A stretch of 64,000 bases of DNA, taken from positions 6,616,501 to 6,680,500 of the forward strand of contig NC_054757.1 of NCBI RefSeq assembly GCF_018143015.1, read 5' to 3'. This DNA is from Lytechinus variegatus. Taxonomy: Eukaryota > Echinodermata > Echinoidea > Temnopleuroida > Toxopneustidae. Below the pieces are notes generated by a model. The model did not search any database. It was not told the DNA's origin and saw nothing but the letters and a program-made list of their open reading frames with translations. Numbering within the stretch: position 1 is the stretch's first letter; each line of letters begins with the position of its first letter. A program made the translations under genes and the position numbers. Shown in pieces: positions 46,870-57,965 of the stretch.

Positions 46870-47042
46870 TACACTCTAAAAAATGAAGTGCTAATTTAGC
46901 TCTTACAGAGCGTGTATAGTGACTGCACTTCGGAGTGCTGATTTGTCTAGTTCAGATTTGAACTAAACAAATCAGCACTCCGAAGTGCAGTCACTATACA
47001 GGCTCTTTGAGAGCTTAATTAGCACTTTATTTTTAGAGTGTA
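46870..47042. mobile_element. ~172-bp hairpin MITE with ACACTCTAAAAA ends
   Basis: ACACTCTAAAAAATGAAGTG is mirrored by CACTTTATTTTTAGAGTGT. The arms (~84 bases each) meet at TAGTTCA-GATT-TGAACTA. The long middle arm CAGTCACTATACA/TGTATAGTGACTG is exact. Shares end sequence with the outer element at 51542-52221. Confidence 0.93.
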
Positions 47043-47090
47043 GTGTTCGAAAGTGAATCGACAAGGAATATGTAGACTAATGGGGTGTTG

Positions 47091-47302
47091 CAAGAAACGT
47101 GCGATCAATTTCAAGTCTATTTTCGGTGCCTGAATCAATAATATATCTTGTAACTAATTGTAAATTTGTTATTGATTTCTAATCTGCTTCTTGAAACAAG
47201 GACTGTAATCTGATTTGCTACAGTTAGAATTGATCTATATTAATTGTAAAATTTCAACAAAATATTTGCGATTGATTGCAAATATTTTCTTACAACACCC
47301 CC
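47091..47302. mobile_element. MITE, GGGGTGTTGC family, copy 2
   Basis: Opposite orientation to 11483-11700. Ends GGGGTGTTGCAAGAAA and TTTTCTTACAACACCCC; inner AAAATATTTGCGATTGATTG matches copy 1. TAA stands on each side. It lies 49 bases from the previous hairpin element. Confidence 0.8.
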
Positions 47303-49046
47303 TAAGACTAAGTGACGGATCAATGGGCGGGGCTCACCCTGGAGGAAAATTATGAGAACAAAAATGTTTGCCCTCTGGCTTCATGGTGGGGTGTACTTGG
47401 GATGGTGTTTCCTCCGGGGCCCTTGTCCTCCCTAAAAAAAAATCGACGGAAAATTGGCAAAATATGCTGACCGTTTACTTTCTATTTCTTGTCAGAAATT
47501 TGTAAGAGAAAAAAACCTCAACCCCGCTCCAAAAAATAATGGATCTGCCTGTGACTGTTTTATAGATTTTTTTATTACACATCCTCTTTGAAGAGTCTCC
47601 ACATTCTAAGCTAATTTCACTGGAATAAAAATTCGACTTAATATTGTAAACATCCCAAAGAAAAATTTAATTATCTACAAACCACCAAAGATATCATTTT
47701 CTTTGAGAACAGCCTATTCATATATAATTTTCAATTAGAATTTTCCCAGAAAGATAAGGCGTCTACCGGGGCGTCTATACCTTTTAATGATTTATGTGTG
47801 AGATATATAAAACTTTCACATTTCTTGCATAGACCGCTGTCATCAAAATATAAATCATTTCAACATTTAACGCTTAAATTGCAAATGATGTCGTTAAACA
47901 TTTTCAGTTAAACGCCCTACCACACAATAACGATAGTTGGCTGATTAAAGACTATCATTAAGGGGGTCTTCAATATTATTGATTTTACTCTCGTAGATAT
48001 CTTTTCAGATAGTGATCCTATATTTAACATGTATAAGATGTAAATCGTGACACGGGATACACCCGGTATATTATTTATACCAATATTATTTTATTCGAGC
48101 GAGAGTCGGAGCAGGTTTGGTCACTTAGCTATATAAAACGGGGCACTCAATGAATCTGATGAAAACATGTTTATACACTTGCTCATTCCGGTTGATCAAT
48201 TTATTTATCAACGATTCATTTCATTCCATTCATTCGTTTACTCATTCATTTATGTAATTCATTATTAATAATTGATTAACCATTTAGTAAATCAGTTTGA
48301 TTATTTCTTGAATTATCTATTTTGGATTGCCCCAAAAGAGTGTTTCAGAAGGATTAGGGGAAGGGCGAAGGTGGTGATTTAGGGTAAGCAAAACTGTCTT
48401 GTCTTCTTAAATGAAGAAAGGGGAGCAATGAATGCAACCGGTTCCTAAATCATATTTCGAAGTTAAAATGTCCCCCAAACCTTTCAACTACATTGAGACC
48501 GACCGGATTCTTTATTGAAATGTCCATTTTATTATTCGGAACATGATTACATAATATTCAAGAAAGCAGCATCGAACTTGCCAGCTATTTGCTTAACCAC
48601 ATTGAATGAAAGGGGCAAGAAAATCGATTTCAAACAAAAAAAGAAAGTCTCACAACTTGGTGCGTCGGTGTCCGCCATATTGTCGAAGGTATGGTTATAA
48701 CCAAAAACAAGTCTCTGCGAACCATTTCTGCTAGATATTATCATACAAGGAGAGGAAATCAGGATGATATTTGAATATGACTAGCGACTTAATGTGGATA
48801 CAACTATGACTAGAGTAAACTACATGTGCTAGGAATATAGAGTTGCTTGAAATACTTGGTTGGGTGCGTCCTGCATGAAATGATGGACTATAGCAACGAT
48901 GATTACCCGTAAGTTCTCTTAAACTCTGTCAGCAAAGAAAGAACTAATAATATCAAATGACAACTAATTTTTTTTTGGAGATAATTACGAAAATAAGTTG
49001 TACGCGAAACAATGTAATTCGCTTTCAGTAAACCATAATTTTTTTG
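47303..49046. other. No defined gene
   Basis: No supported gene. On the minus strand ATGGCGGACACCGACGCACC (ATG near 48680) has the look of a first coding exon, with a possible GTGAGA donor, but no continuation was found. Confidence 0.3.
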
Positions 49047-49103
49047 TAGTAGTGGTGGTGGTGGTGGTAGTAGAAGTAGTAATAATAGTAGTAGTAGTAG
49101 TTA

Positions 49104-49151
<48 letters not shown>

Positions 49152-49230
49152 AAGAAGAAGTAAAAGTAGTAGTAATAGTAGTAGTAGAAGTAGTAGTAGT
49201 TGTTGTTGTTGTTGTTGTAGTAGTAGAAAT
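49047..49230. repeat. AGT trinucleotide microsatellite
   Basis: (GTA)n with GAA and GTT interruptions; gives poly-Val/poly-Thr frames that are not genes. Confidence 0.97.
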
Positions 49231-49359
49231 TGCACCTGGAAGCATAACCTTTCGTCCACTTATAATGTTGGTAAGTAGCGAAGTTGGTATACGTTTTAGG
49301 AGATTCCGATGGGTCAGATCAGACTGATCTAAATTAATAATAAAAAATAAATTCCGTTT

Positions 49360-49431
49360 GGGCTTGTCCGGGAATCGAACCCGGGACCTCTCGCACCCAA
49401 AGCGAGAATCATGCCACTAGACCAACAAGCC
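49360..49431 (-). tRNA. tRNA-Pro (UGG)
   Basis: The 72-nt minus-strand sequence begins GGCTTGTTGGTCTAGTGGCA and ends ACAAGCC plus discriminator C. The 7-bp acceptor stem GGCTTGT/ACAAGCC, A box GGTCTAGTGG, anticodon arm CTCGC-TTTGGGT-GCGAG with UGG anticodon, and T arm with GGTTCGATTCC are all intact. A T run follows on the minus strand (TTATTTTTTATT), suiting Pol III termination. Decodes proline CCA (and CCN by wobble). First of four tRNA-Pro genes in the cluster by coordinate. Confidence 0.97.
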
Positions 49432-49727
49432 TCAACTGTTTTGATGTGGATAAATTATTATCCTTTTTTATATTGAAACTATAAGTTGTAATGGTGTGTA
49501 CATCTGAAGTTCCAAGAACGACACTTTTACCTCTGCTAGAATCTTTGAAGGGCTGTGCATTAACTTGCCTGCTCTAAAAAGAATTCTACAGTTGGCCAGA
49601 ACGCTTTAGACAAAACGACTTAACAATTTGATTTTTTGTAAATGGAGATTATGTCTCTGAGAAAAAGATGTTATTTTTAATTAAAAATACAGAATTGGAA
49701 CAAAGACGTTAAGAAAATGTTTTAATG

Positions 49728-49799
49728 GGGCTTGTCCGGGAGTCGAACCCGGGACCTCTCGCACCCTAAGCGAGAATCATGCCACTAGACCAACAAGCC
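49728..49799 (-). tRNA. tRNA-Pro (AGG), copy 1
   Basis: Same 72-nt body as the UGG gene but the anticodon loop reads TTAGGGT, giving AGG (inosine-modified, decoding CCU/CCC). The T arm carries GGTTCGACTCC instead of GGTTCGATTCC. Acceptor and arms are intact; a TTTT run follows downstream on the minus strand. Confidence 0.97.
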
Positions 49800-50481
49800 T
49801 CACTTGATTTTAGGTGGTTATCATATTTTTTTATTTAAATTCAGGTACGAATATTATTTCGACAACTTTCATTAATCTCCCTAGCAACGCTTGACGCTGT
49901 GAAAGTGGCAGTACTCGGGATTGATGTTGCCACGTCTGCTGTATCCAAAATCATTACTCCGAATTACGGTATAATAATATACCACGTTATATACATCCTG
50001 ATATTAACCCAAAAAAGACCAACATTTAGTTTTCTCCTTGATAGTAATCCATGTGCTAAATATGAACAGTCTCTTCATATTTTGGTTTCTCGTTGGCTAC
50101 ATCTACATGCATATATAAGAGAGTGTTCGATGTAGAAACACCAAAAGACAATTTATACTTCATGAATAGGGCATGAATACAAATAAATTGAAAATGGGAT
50201 GTCAAATTTTCTCCCTGTGATATTCATAAAGATAAAAAAACTATCGACATTGTATATACTTCCGTTAAAAGGCCGTAGTGATTTAGGCCAACATCGAGGT
50301 GAATTTTCGAGAGCAATATTTTTTAGTCTAAAAATGTTTCTATCGCATGAGAACAGATTTCTACAAACAACTTAATTTTGATTTTCTTTTTAAAAATCAA
50401 AGATAGGGCACGAAGATAAGATACATTTGAAACCAAACAGAACCAGAGTGGGGACAGCTTGAGAGAACAAAATAAATGCAA

Positions 50482-50553
50482 GGGCTTGTCCGGGAGTCGA
50501 ACCCGGGACCTCTCGCACCCTAAGCGAGAATCATGCCACTAGACCAACAAGCC
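50482..50553 (-). tRNA. tRNA-Pro (AGG), copy 2
   Basis: Identical to the AGG gene at 49728-49799 over 72 nt. A TTTT stretch follows (ATTTATTTTGTT on minus). It lies ~680 bp from that copy. Confidence 0.97.
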
Positions 50554-50652
50554 TCCGTTGGTTCATGATTATTATGTCAGTCTGATTAAGTTCAGGTTCC
50601 ATTTTTCTAACAAGGTAACGAACGACGCTTTTAATAATAACAATAATAACGT

Positions 50653-50943
50653 GGAGTGTTGTTGCCCAGTGGATTAGTCTCCGGACTTTGAAAAAGAGGG
50701 TGGTGGGTTCGAATCCCAGCCATGGCGTAATTTCCTTCAGCAAGAAATTTATCCACATTGTGCTGCACTCGACCCAGATGAGGTGAATGGGTACCCGGTA
50801 GGATTTTTCCTTGAACGCTTTAGCGCCTATTAATATGGCGGCTCAGCTACAGCTGGGGTAATATTATGATACCAAGTATTAAAGCGCAGTTGAGTATATG
50901 CACATAGTAACTGCGCTATATAAATGGACATATTATTATTATT
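50653..50943 (+). mobile_element. tRNA-derived SINE, copy 3
   Basis: Head GGAGTGTTGTTGCCCAGTGG and B box GGGTTCGAATCCC, body as in other copies, end GCGCTATATAAATGGACA followed by ATT repeats. Lies between two tRNA-Pro genes, tail to tail with copy 4. Confidence 0.88.
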
Positions 50944-51216
50944 ATACTAACCTGCCTATATACAGCGCATATATCACTGCCAAAATGCGTCCCTATATGC
51001 GCTCAATATTATTACACTGGCTTTAGCACCGTAGCCTTTTACAGCGCGGTGGCATTTCAAGGAATAAATTCCTACCACGTACCCATTTACCTCACCTGGG
51101 TTGAGTGCAGCACAATGTGGATACATTTCTTGCCGAAGAAAATTACGCCATGGCTGGGATTCGAACCCACGTCCCTGTTTCAAAGTCAGAAGACTAATAT
51201 ATTGCTACAACGCTCC
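50944..51216 (-). mobile_element. tRNA-derived SINE, copy 4 (inverted)
   Basis: Reverse orientation, joined through the ATT tail to copy 3. B box region GGATTCGAACCCACG on plus; head ends at ...CTACAACGCTCC (51216). The A-box part is degenerate. Confidence 0.85.
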
Positions 51217-51617
51217 AAAAAGAGCAACGCTTTTAAAAGGGCAGTCCTCGGGGATGACACGTCAACGTTATTAAATGAATTATAAGCCACGACTCAAAAT
51301 TATTTATCACGTCACTACTTGAAAAGAAACATGTTTTATTCATATTTTACTATTTTCAGAGAGTAATTTCTTTTCCTAAACAGTAGTCTTAAATTCATTT
51401 TTGTATACATGTCAGAGTCATGATAGTAGGCCTCGGTGTTTATGTAATACAATTTGGACCCCTAAAACAATAGAGCACACAAATACGGATTGACTATGTT
51501 ATAACGATAAACAAACTTCAATGAACATCAAAATGTGACATACACTCAAAAAACTGAAATGGCAAATTAACATTTGAGAGGTTGGAAGAGTAGCAACCTT
51601 TTCTAAATGTTGCATTT

Positions 51618-51860
51618 ACACTGCAAAAACTACGGTATTGATTAAACACCAGCCCGGAATCTATATATGTCCACATCAGACAAGTGTTAAACAACACCAG
51701 TTTCGTTTTGGTCTAACACCAGAAAGGTGTTTATACACCAATTAGTATTGAAACAGCATCGGTTTGATTCCAAACTGGTGTCGTTTCAATATACTTCTCT
51801 GGTGTGGACATACAAAGATTCCGGGTTGGTGTTAAATCAACACCGGAGTTTTTGCAGTGT
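51618..51860. mobile_element. MITE-like element, CACTGyAAAAACT family, copy 2
   Basis: ACACTGCAAAAACTACGGT and ACCGGAGTTTTTGCAGTGT are inverted ends. Inner arms GGAATCTATATATGTCCACA / TGTGGACATACAAAGATTCC and CACCAG/CTGGTG words add further symmetry. Nested in 51542-52221. Confidence 0.85.
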
Positions 51861-51887
51861 ACCGCTTTAAATGGTTCGACCTAAAGG

Positions 51888-52101
51888 CATGGTTACACCG
51901 CCCGAGCGTTGTTGGAGCGGTCGTGGAGCGGAGAGAAAAAAATCATCACCGCTCGCTCCCGTTCACCATTTTCGATTTCGATTTTTATTTTGTTTTCGAT
52001 TTTTGGTTTTGATTTTTCCCCCAATTTTGTGAGCGAAATTCGACCCCCTCTCCCTACCGCTCCACGACCGCTCCAAAAACGCTCGGGCGGTGTGACCAGG
52101 C
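51888..52101. mobile_element. MITE-like element with TGGTTACACCGCCCGAGCG ends
   Basis: TGGTTACACCGCCCGAGCGT and ACGCTCGGGCGGTGTGACCA are inverted; arms continue over GGAGCGGTCGTGGAGCGG. GGCATGG and CAGGCATTT flank it. The interior is T/C-rich. Nested in the outer element. Confidence 0.85.
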
Positions 52102-52355
52102 ATTTACATTTAAATGGGTGGATTCAGCTTTATGCAAGGTTGGATATAACATCTGGAAAAGGTTTTCACATTTCTAACCTTTAAATCATTGTTGATTGAA
52201 CATCTAAGTTTTTTAGAGTGTTGTGTTATGTATTATATACACCCCACGCTTTCCACACAACTGGTTCATTAATGACTTATTAAAAAACATGGGACTTCTG
52301 TAACCATGATCAAAGATCGAGCGCGGACAGGTTTTGAAAACAAAATATATCCGTG

Positions 52356-52427
52356 GGGCTTGTCCGGGAGTCGAACCCGGGACCTCTCGCACCCTAAGCG
52401 AGAATCATGCCACTAGACCAACAAGCC
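52356..52427 (-). tRNA. tRNA-Pro (AGG), copy 3
   Basis: Identical 72-nt tRNA-Pro(AGG) body; cloverleaf intact; TTTT runs downstream on minus (ATATTTTGTTTTC). It is the 5'-most gene of the cluster when read on the minus strand, separated from the next by the nested elements and SINE pair. Confidence 0.97.
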
Positions 52428-54347
52428 TTACCTGTTCATCCGAGGTCAAGTACATACCAGATTTGTTTCTATTCAGAAAAAGGCGATTCCGCAAGTCGAC
52501 AACTTTCCATAGCAACGTACGAGGTTTGGTGGGAGGTGCTTCGTGACGATTTGGTGCCACGTCAAAAGGACTTTCCGACTCTCATCTCATCTGTACAAAG
52601 CGCAAAGGGGCAGGCCCATGTAATGCTAAATGTTTTACTGGACTTTTTACTTTTGGTAGTCATCAAAATAACATTAACTTTACATGACCCAGGGGCTATT
52701 ATTTTCACTATCATGATCATGTAGGCATAGGCCTATTCGTATTTTACTTTATTTCTCAGAGCGACAGTTCAGAACTAATCGGATTAAATTATTTGGAAAT
52801 AGTACAAACATAGCCAAGGAGTTTTGATTTATTGGTTCATAATTATATATTAGACATGATTTTTTTGTATCTTTACTTCACTGTCAAATCCTTTCTAACA
52901 GCAAGTTGATTTGCGAAAATCGAGCAAGCGTAACAAACAAATTTTATCGAAGTCGAATAGAAAATAAGAAAATGACATTTCAACTTTAAAGTAAAGTGAT
53001 GTGAACAAAGAGGAATCGACGACACTCTATACACTCATTGTGTGTACTATGTAGTATGAAATTCGAAATATTCTTATGTTTATTCGTATCATGTATACCA
53101 TTCTTTTTATTCCTCACTGTAAATGAATAAAATAGCAAAGCTTATAATACCTTTTGATTTTGCAGCCAACTTTGATGAAATTTTCAAAGCTATGCGAGTC
53201 TGACTGTTTTTATTTTATGAAAACTTTGAAACCTAAAGTTTAACCAATAATGAATATTACCTTCAAGTTGCAAATTCCTCTATCATCAATATCAATCAAA
53301 TTGCTAACTTCTGTAAGTTCATGAAAGTCATCTTAAATTCAGACGAGAGGGATCATTATAAAATCAATATCCGACAATTCCATATCATTAATTTCAGTTT
53401 GTATTTAATTATTCTTTTTTTATAAGAAATATGGTGATGCATAGGAAGGTAACTTTTTCATTATTTTGGAACTACCATGGTAAAAAAAGCTCAACAGCCA
53501 ATAATTTCAAGAACTCGAACGAATTTGCCATCGGACGGCAATACATCATACAGAAAATAATGGAACTTTTTATGGGACCCCAGTGTCCTGGGAACGATAT
53601 TTAACTGGGGTGTGCTGATGTAAATTTGACAAGCAAAAAAAAAGTTTCCATACAAAACGAAGGTTATTTTGGTCCCAAAAATTTGACATGCCAAAACAAA
53701 ATAAATAAACGGGTTTCACTCCAAAATAAAGGTCATTTTGGCTAAATCTCCCCATTCTTTAAAAGCTACCGGAATTCCATGGGGCGATGCCCGTGGAGAA
53801 TAATACACGCATCATGCACCCTAACTTCCAAGTAAGATCTTGGGGGTGTTTGAGACCCCCGATTCCCAGCGCCATGCGGGACCCAGATAAATCGGAGATT
53901 AATGAAAATATGTTTGCATTATTATGTTGACAATTTTCGATTAGATTTATCTATTTTCCGTCAACGAAATACAAACAAACACTACAAAGTCAAATGTTTA
54001 ATCAAACATTAAAGTACAATATTAAACATAATATTCAGTATAGATCAAATCAGAGACCACAGTCAATATGATTAAGCTATAAAAAAGGAACAAAGCGGGA
54101 GAGGCTCGCATAAATTTGTATAATTGTATATGATTTGTATTACTTTTTATTACTTTGTATTATGTTTTTAATGGAAATGGAATAAAGCATTGAATTGAAA
54201 TCTATGATCATAAGACCTATGCCAATAATTCCAGGCAATAATTCAATTGAAATTATATTTAGTGCTCCGTATGAATGAAGTTAATCTGTGAATTATATTT
54301 ATTGATGAATCTATGTAAAGTTCACTATATTATAATTTAAATTTCAG
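52428..54347. other. No supported gene upstream of the ENaC exons
   Basis: AT-rich. A LINE- or mRNA-like 3' end (AATGGAATAAAGCATTGAATTG) lies near 54175-54200. The first exon(s) of the ENaC-type gene could lie here or left of the window; I could not place them. Confidence 0.35.
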
Positions 54348-54423
54348 GTACAACAATGAGAAGAAACGCGTGAGTGTTGGCCTAGGGGTGCCTCCCGGTG
54401 ATGACATGGCTGGAGTGGAAAAG
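54348..54423 (+). CDS. Degenerin/ENaC-type channel, candidate upstream exon
   Basis: A 76-base segment between ATTTCAG (54341-54347) and GTATAA (54424) reads YNNEKKRVSVGLGVPPGDDM then AGVEK with no stop. It begins with one base of a split codon and ends in phase 0, which joins in frame to the exon at 54960. It would be part of the cytoplasmic N-terminus. Support is splice sites, phase and composition only; N-termini of this family are not conserved, so it could be skipped or false. Confidence 0.5.
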
Positions 54424-54539
54424 GTATAAAAAAAATTGGGTTGCAATAGCGCAGTAGGGACACTAGTTTGGTTTAAGATTGTAAGAAATACCAAAGTCTT
54501 TTTTTTGTTCAAGAATGTTCATAACATACTACATCATTT

Positions 54540-54550
54540 AAGACTCACTG

Positions 54551-54643
<93 letters not shown>

Positions 54644-54762
54644 CAATAAATTAAGATTTATCGGATATAAAAGAGCATTTCCTTATCTAGCTACTTTCCT
54701 TTTAAAATCTATGATTTTATTTATACGAAATTTAACTAAACCAATTGTGATTATATACATAT

Positions 54763-54822
<60 letters not shown>

Positions 54823-54870
54823 TACATATATATCTATGTGTGTGTGTGTGTGTGTCTGTATATATAGATT
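54540..54870. repeat. TA dinucleotide arrays with TG end
   Basis: (TA)n at ~54555-54640 and again ~54762-54838, the second grading into (TG)n at ~54838-54854. They lie in the intron between the first two ENaC exons seen. The Ile-Tyr frames are artefacts. Confidence 0.97.
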
Positions 54871-54959
54871 TTAAAAGGAGAGTAGCTAGTGATTCGAATT
54901 AAAACTGACTGTTCATAATCTCTGATGAAAGATCTCTCCTTTATCCTCTTACAATGCAG

Positions 54960-55308
54960 GCGTCACCAAGGGGTGCAATGAACACCCCCTTTCAAGATGT
55001 CGAGCCTCCGAAGCGGGTGACCTATGGGAGCATCATCACCGACTTCGCGGACTCGACCACCGCCCATGGCTTACCGCGCGTCATCAGCGAGTCCAAGTGG
55101 TACTGGAAGATCTTCTGGCTACTGGTCTTTTCCGGTGCTACCTATATCTTCTGCAGACAGGCCTGGGATATCCTCCAGGACTACCGAGGCAACCCCGTCA
55201 ACACCAACATCAGGATCCAGACCAGGACCTATGTTAGATTTCCAGCTGTCACGGTCTGTAACATGAACCGGATGCGCAGGTCCAAGCTTGTCGGGACTAG
55301 GTTTGAAG
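54960..55308 (+). CDS. Degenerin/ENaC-type sodium channel, exon with N-terminal HG motif and TM1
   Basis: Encodes the cytoplasmic N-terminus, first membrane segment and start of the ectodomain of an amiloride-sensitive-type cation channel. Visible family marks are TDFADSTTAHGLPRV (the His-Gly gating motif), KIFWLLVFSGATYIFC as TM1, and FPAVTVCNMNRMRRSKL, the conserved FPAVTxCN stretch after TM1. The acceptor (CTCTTACAATGCAG) follows a clear pyrimidine tract and the donor is GAAG-GTAGGT; the exon ends with one base of a split Gly codon that is completed at 61086. If no upstream exon is used, translation could begin at ATG 54954 or at the Met in RGAMNTP. Next exon is 5.8 kb away. Confidence 0.85.
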
Positions 55309-55680
55309 GTAGGTCTTTAACCATGATTAATGTTAACGAATAAAATAGATAATGAGCTACTAGAACGACACAGGAATAACGATCTTTTCTGTGGATTTAT
55401 CTAAATATTTCTGACAATCATTGTCTGCAGCCATCGTAGTTCAGCGGAACATCCGATGGAACAGAGGCTAAAGCTTTTGATCTTATGAGTAACCATTTTA
55501 ACATTCTATAATTGCACGCAAGATGCTACCAAATTCGTATTATGTGCTGACGGCTGTGAAATTCTTATCATAGGCCTTGTCTGAGTTCTTCAATTGAAGT
55601 ATTAGAATGTTCACATGATCAAAAGCACTCCCTGTGTCTGTTCCTCCTTCTGATATATCTTCGTAAGCCTAAAAGTGCAC

Positions 55681-57001
55681 TTAATCATTTCGCAATTGTT
55701 TGCCACGCCCGAACACGGAGAGAGCAATTCCGAGCTGCCCTGCATAGTAAGTCACCATGATGATTGTATTGGCATACGGCACTGGCGCACGGAACTTATT
55801 AATCCCTAAAACAAAATCTGAGATGAAAAACAAGATGGCACCAACTGCAGACCAGGTCCACGTTTCTTGATTACCAGGGGGTGGAGGTCGTGCGAGGGCC
55901 CTCCAACACATTGACATGATCAGGGTCGTGTAGAGGATACCGAGGCCGGTTAGGTTATGCCTTGCAAAGCCGGAACTAAGAACGCTGTATACGCCGCATC
56001 CGCAGATTGCGGAAACTGCGAAGAGCTTGGCGTTGAAAGGTCTCAGGCCGAACGCAATGATGTAGCTGGCATGGGCCATGGCAAAGTGGAGAAGGCCGAG
56101 GATGAAGAAATTGGGGTCGTAGTTATAGACAAGGAAAGCGTCTCCGAAGCCAGATAGTATCAACCCGATAAGAATGGAAACGTCGTACTGCGTTTTGGGT
56201 TGGTGCGTGGCGTGGCGGATGGTATCAACGACAAGCAAACCGAGACATACGATTGGGAGGGTTTTGAAGATGATGGCGACCCATGATGGTTCAGGTCGGA
56301 AAACGACATAGATAGCGGAAAGTATGGTGTAAGTTAGAACACTGCGACCGTAATTTGCCTGAATAAAATAAAAACGGACAGAGAACAAGGAATACAAGGA
56401 TAATCATTTTGACATGACTGTTTAAAGCCCGGTGCAACACTACATGATGAGTTTTTCAAAGAATTGTCATATAAATTTGACATGAACTTCCAACCATATA
56501 CCCCTAACGATCAAAGTTAGAACAGGGTATGAATACTATTGAAAGTTCAGTCTATTTCAAGCATAGCATTCCTGGAGGAATCAAAACAAAATGTTTTGGT
56601 ATTAATTTTTTTTTAGTCAATGTAAACACTTTGGAGTCAATGTTATCTGAAGATAACATTTTGTTCGTGACCATCAATAGTGTAAGAAATACATTTTTGT
56701 GCTTGTTTGCTACTGATTTGTGATCGTACACGGGGGAAAAGATTCATGTTAGTTTGATTACCATTTTTCTCCGTACTACATATTTATATACTCTAATATC
56801 GACCCCTTTATCTCATAAGCAGTTAAGAATGCCTTTACTTATAAAGTACTGCAGGCCTACGAATTGTAACCAAATAAATAAATTAACAATACAGCATACG
56901 TATTACTTTTATTTTGTCTTTCATTCTTCTAAATTGGTGACAAACATATAACATATGAAATTGAATCTAGTTAAAACGAATTATGAAAACTAACTTACCA
57001 T
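55681..57001 (-). CDS. TMEM86/YhhN-type lysoplasmalogenase-like membrane protein, gene 1
   Basis: Join of 57001-56999 (the ATG alone) and 56358-55681; intron 56998-56359 has GTAAGT and TTATTCAG ends. Product 226 aa, usual for TMEM86. The family hydrolyses the vinyl-ether bond of lysoplasmalogens in internal membranes. Seen here: a multi-pass hydrophobic protein with LSGFGDAFLVYNYDPNFFIL, HFAMAHASYIIAFGLRP, the WRAL segment, and near the C-terminus ILFFISDFVLGINKFRAPVP and MVTYYAGQLGIALSV. The acidic residues in GDAFL and ISDFVL are positions conserved in the family. I chose the spliced start because the paralogue at 58588-59489 has the same architecture; an in-frame ATG at 56395 lies in intron sequence. 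The gene lies wholly inside the ENaC intron, opposite strand. Catalytic activity is inferred from family membership. Confidence 0.88.
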
Positions 57002-57965
57002 AACTGATGTGAGACTCACGTGTGCGGTCCAAGTTTAAAAGAAATCATATGACAATGAATTGCTCCCGGATCAGATCAGAGGTAACCATTCAATAGTATA
57101 AACTTTACACGATACTAGGCCTACTCGATAAAAATGATAGCAACAGCAAACACGGCCAAGTGGCCCAAAGAGCACATGATGATTTGCAGACGGAATGTTT
57201 ACCTTTGTTTCTTTTCTCACCGCTTCTCACGTTTATACTCGGTACGCCCACTCCTTGCCCCTAAACCATGACGAATCTCTCGTCATTGTAGTATCGATTG
57301 TATTATTTTAGACAAAAAAATAACATTCATGTTCAATTGAGGTTACTTTTTTTTTCATTCTCGATTAAAAAAGTACAATTACAAAACGTAATAAAGCATT
57401 CAGAAGCAAAGACAAAAATGACAAGAGGAACTGCGTAAGTAATGTCAACAGACCTTGTACAAGCCCAGCTCCCTTAACATTCAAAGCATACCAAATAAAA
57501 GATAACACAATATCCATTATGTAAACAATATATCAACAAAAAATGAAAATTTATAGGAGAGAAATTACTATAGGTCTACATATTTCAGATAGAGAAATTG
57601 CCTCAACTCATTAACAGTGCGTTACATCGTAAAACTATTTTCCCAGGACTGCTTTCAACCACACGCATTGGCCATTGTATATAATGGAAAGCAACCCTTT
57701 TCATTTAATCAGTAATTAAACATTTTAAGGTTAAAACAAAAGGATAGATTAACATTATCAAGATATTGTGATATGTACTTTCCCCCGACAGCTGTCATCA
57801 GGAGAGGCACCGACCACAGAGGATTGGGAATCACCCCAAGACTTTTCACTTAGCGAACCCACCCCCCTGATAACAAAAAACAAAAAAAATGTTTAAAAAA
57901 AGAGATCTGCGGAATGAAATATATTATTCGATTGATAAAAAATGAGTGCACCTGTAGGTCAACAC

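Larger units (their letters stand above)
51542..52221. mobile_element. Outer MITE-like element carrying two nested insertions
   Basis: ACACTCAAAAAACTGAAATG at the left and CTAAGTTTTTTAGAGTGT at the right are inverted ends of the ACACTCTAAAAA type also seen at 46870-47042. The interior is interrupted by the elements at 51618-51860 and 51888-52101, leaving ~220 bp of outer sequence. Confidence 0.7.

Noticed and set aside
48985..49327. Poly-Val / poly-Thr frames
   Set aside because: AGT microsatellite artefact.
54436..54902. Tyr-Ile repeat frames
   Set aside because: TA dinucleotide arrays in an ENaC intron.
56359..56397. Alternative TMEM86-type start at the in-frame ATG (MYSLFSVRFYFIQ...)
   Set aside because: This reads through the intron and acceptor; the spliced ATG is conserved in the paralogue.
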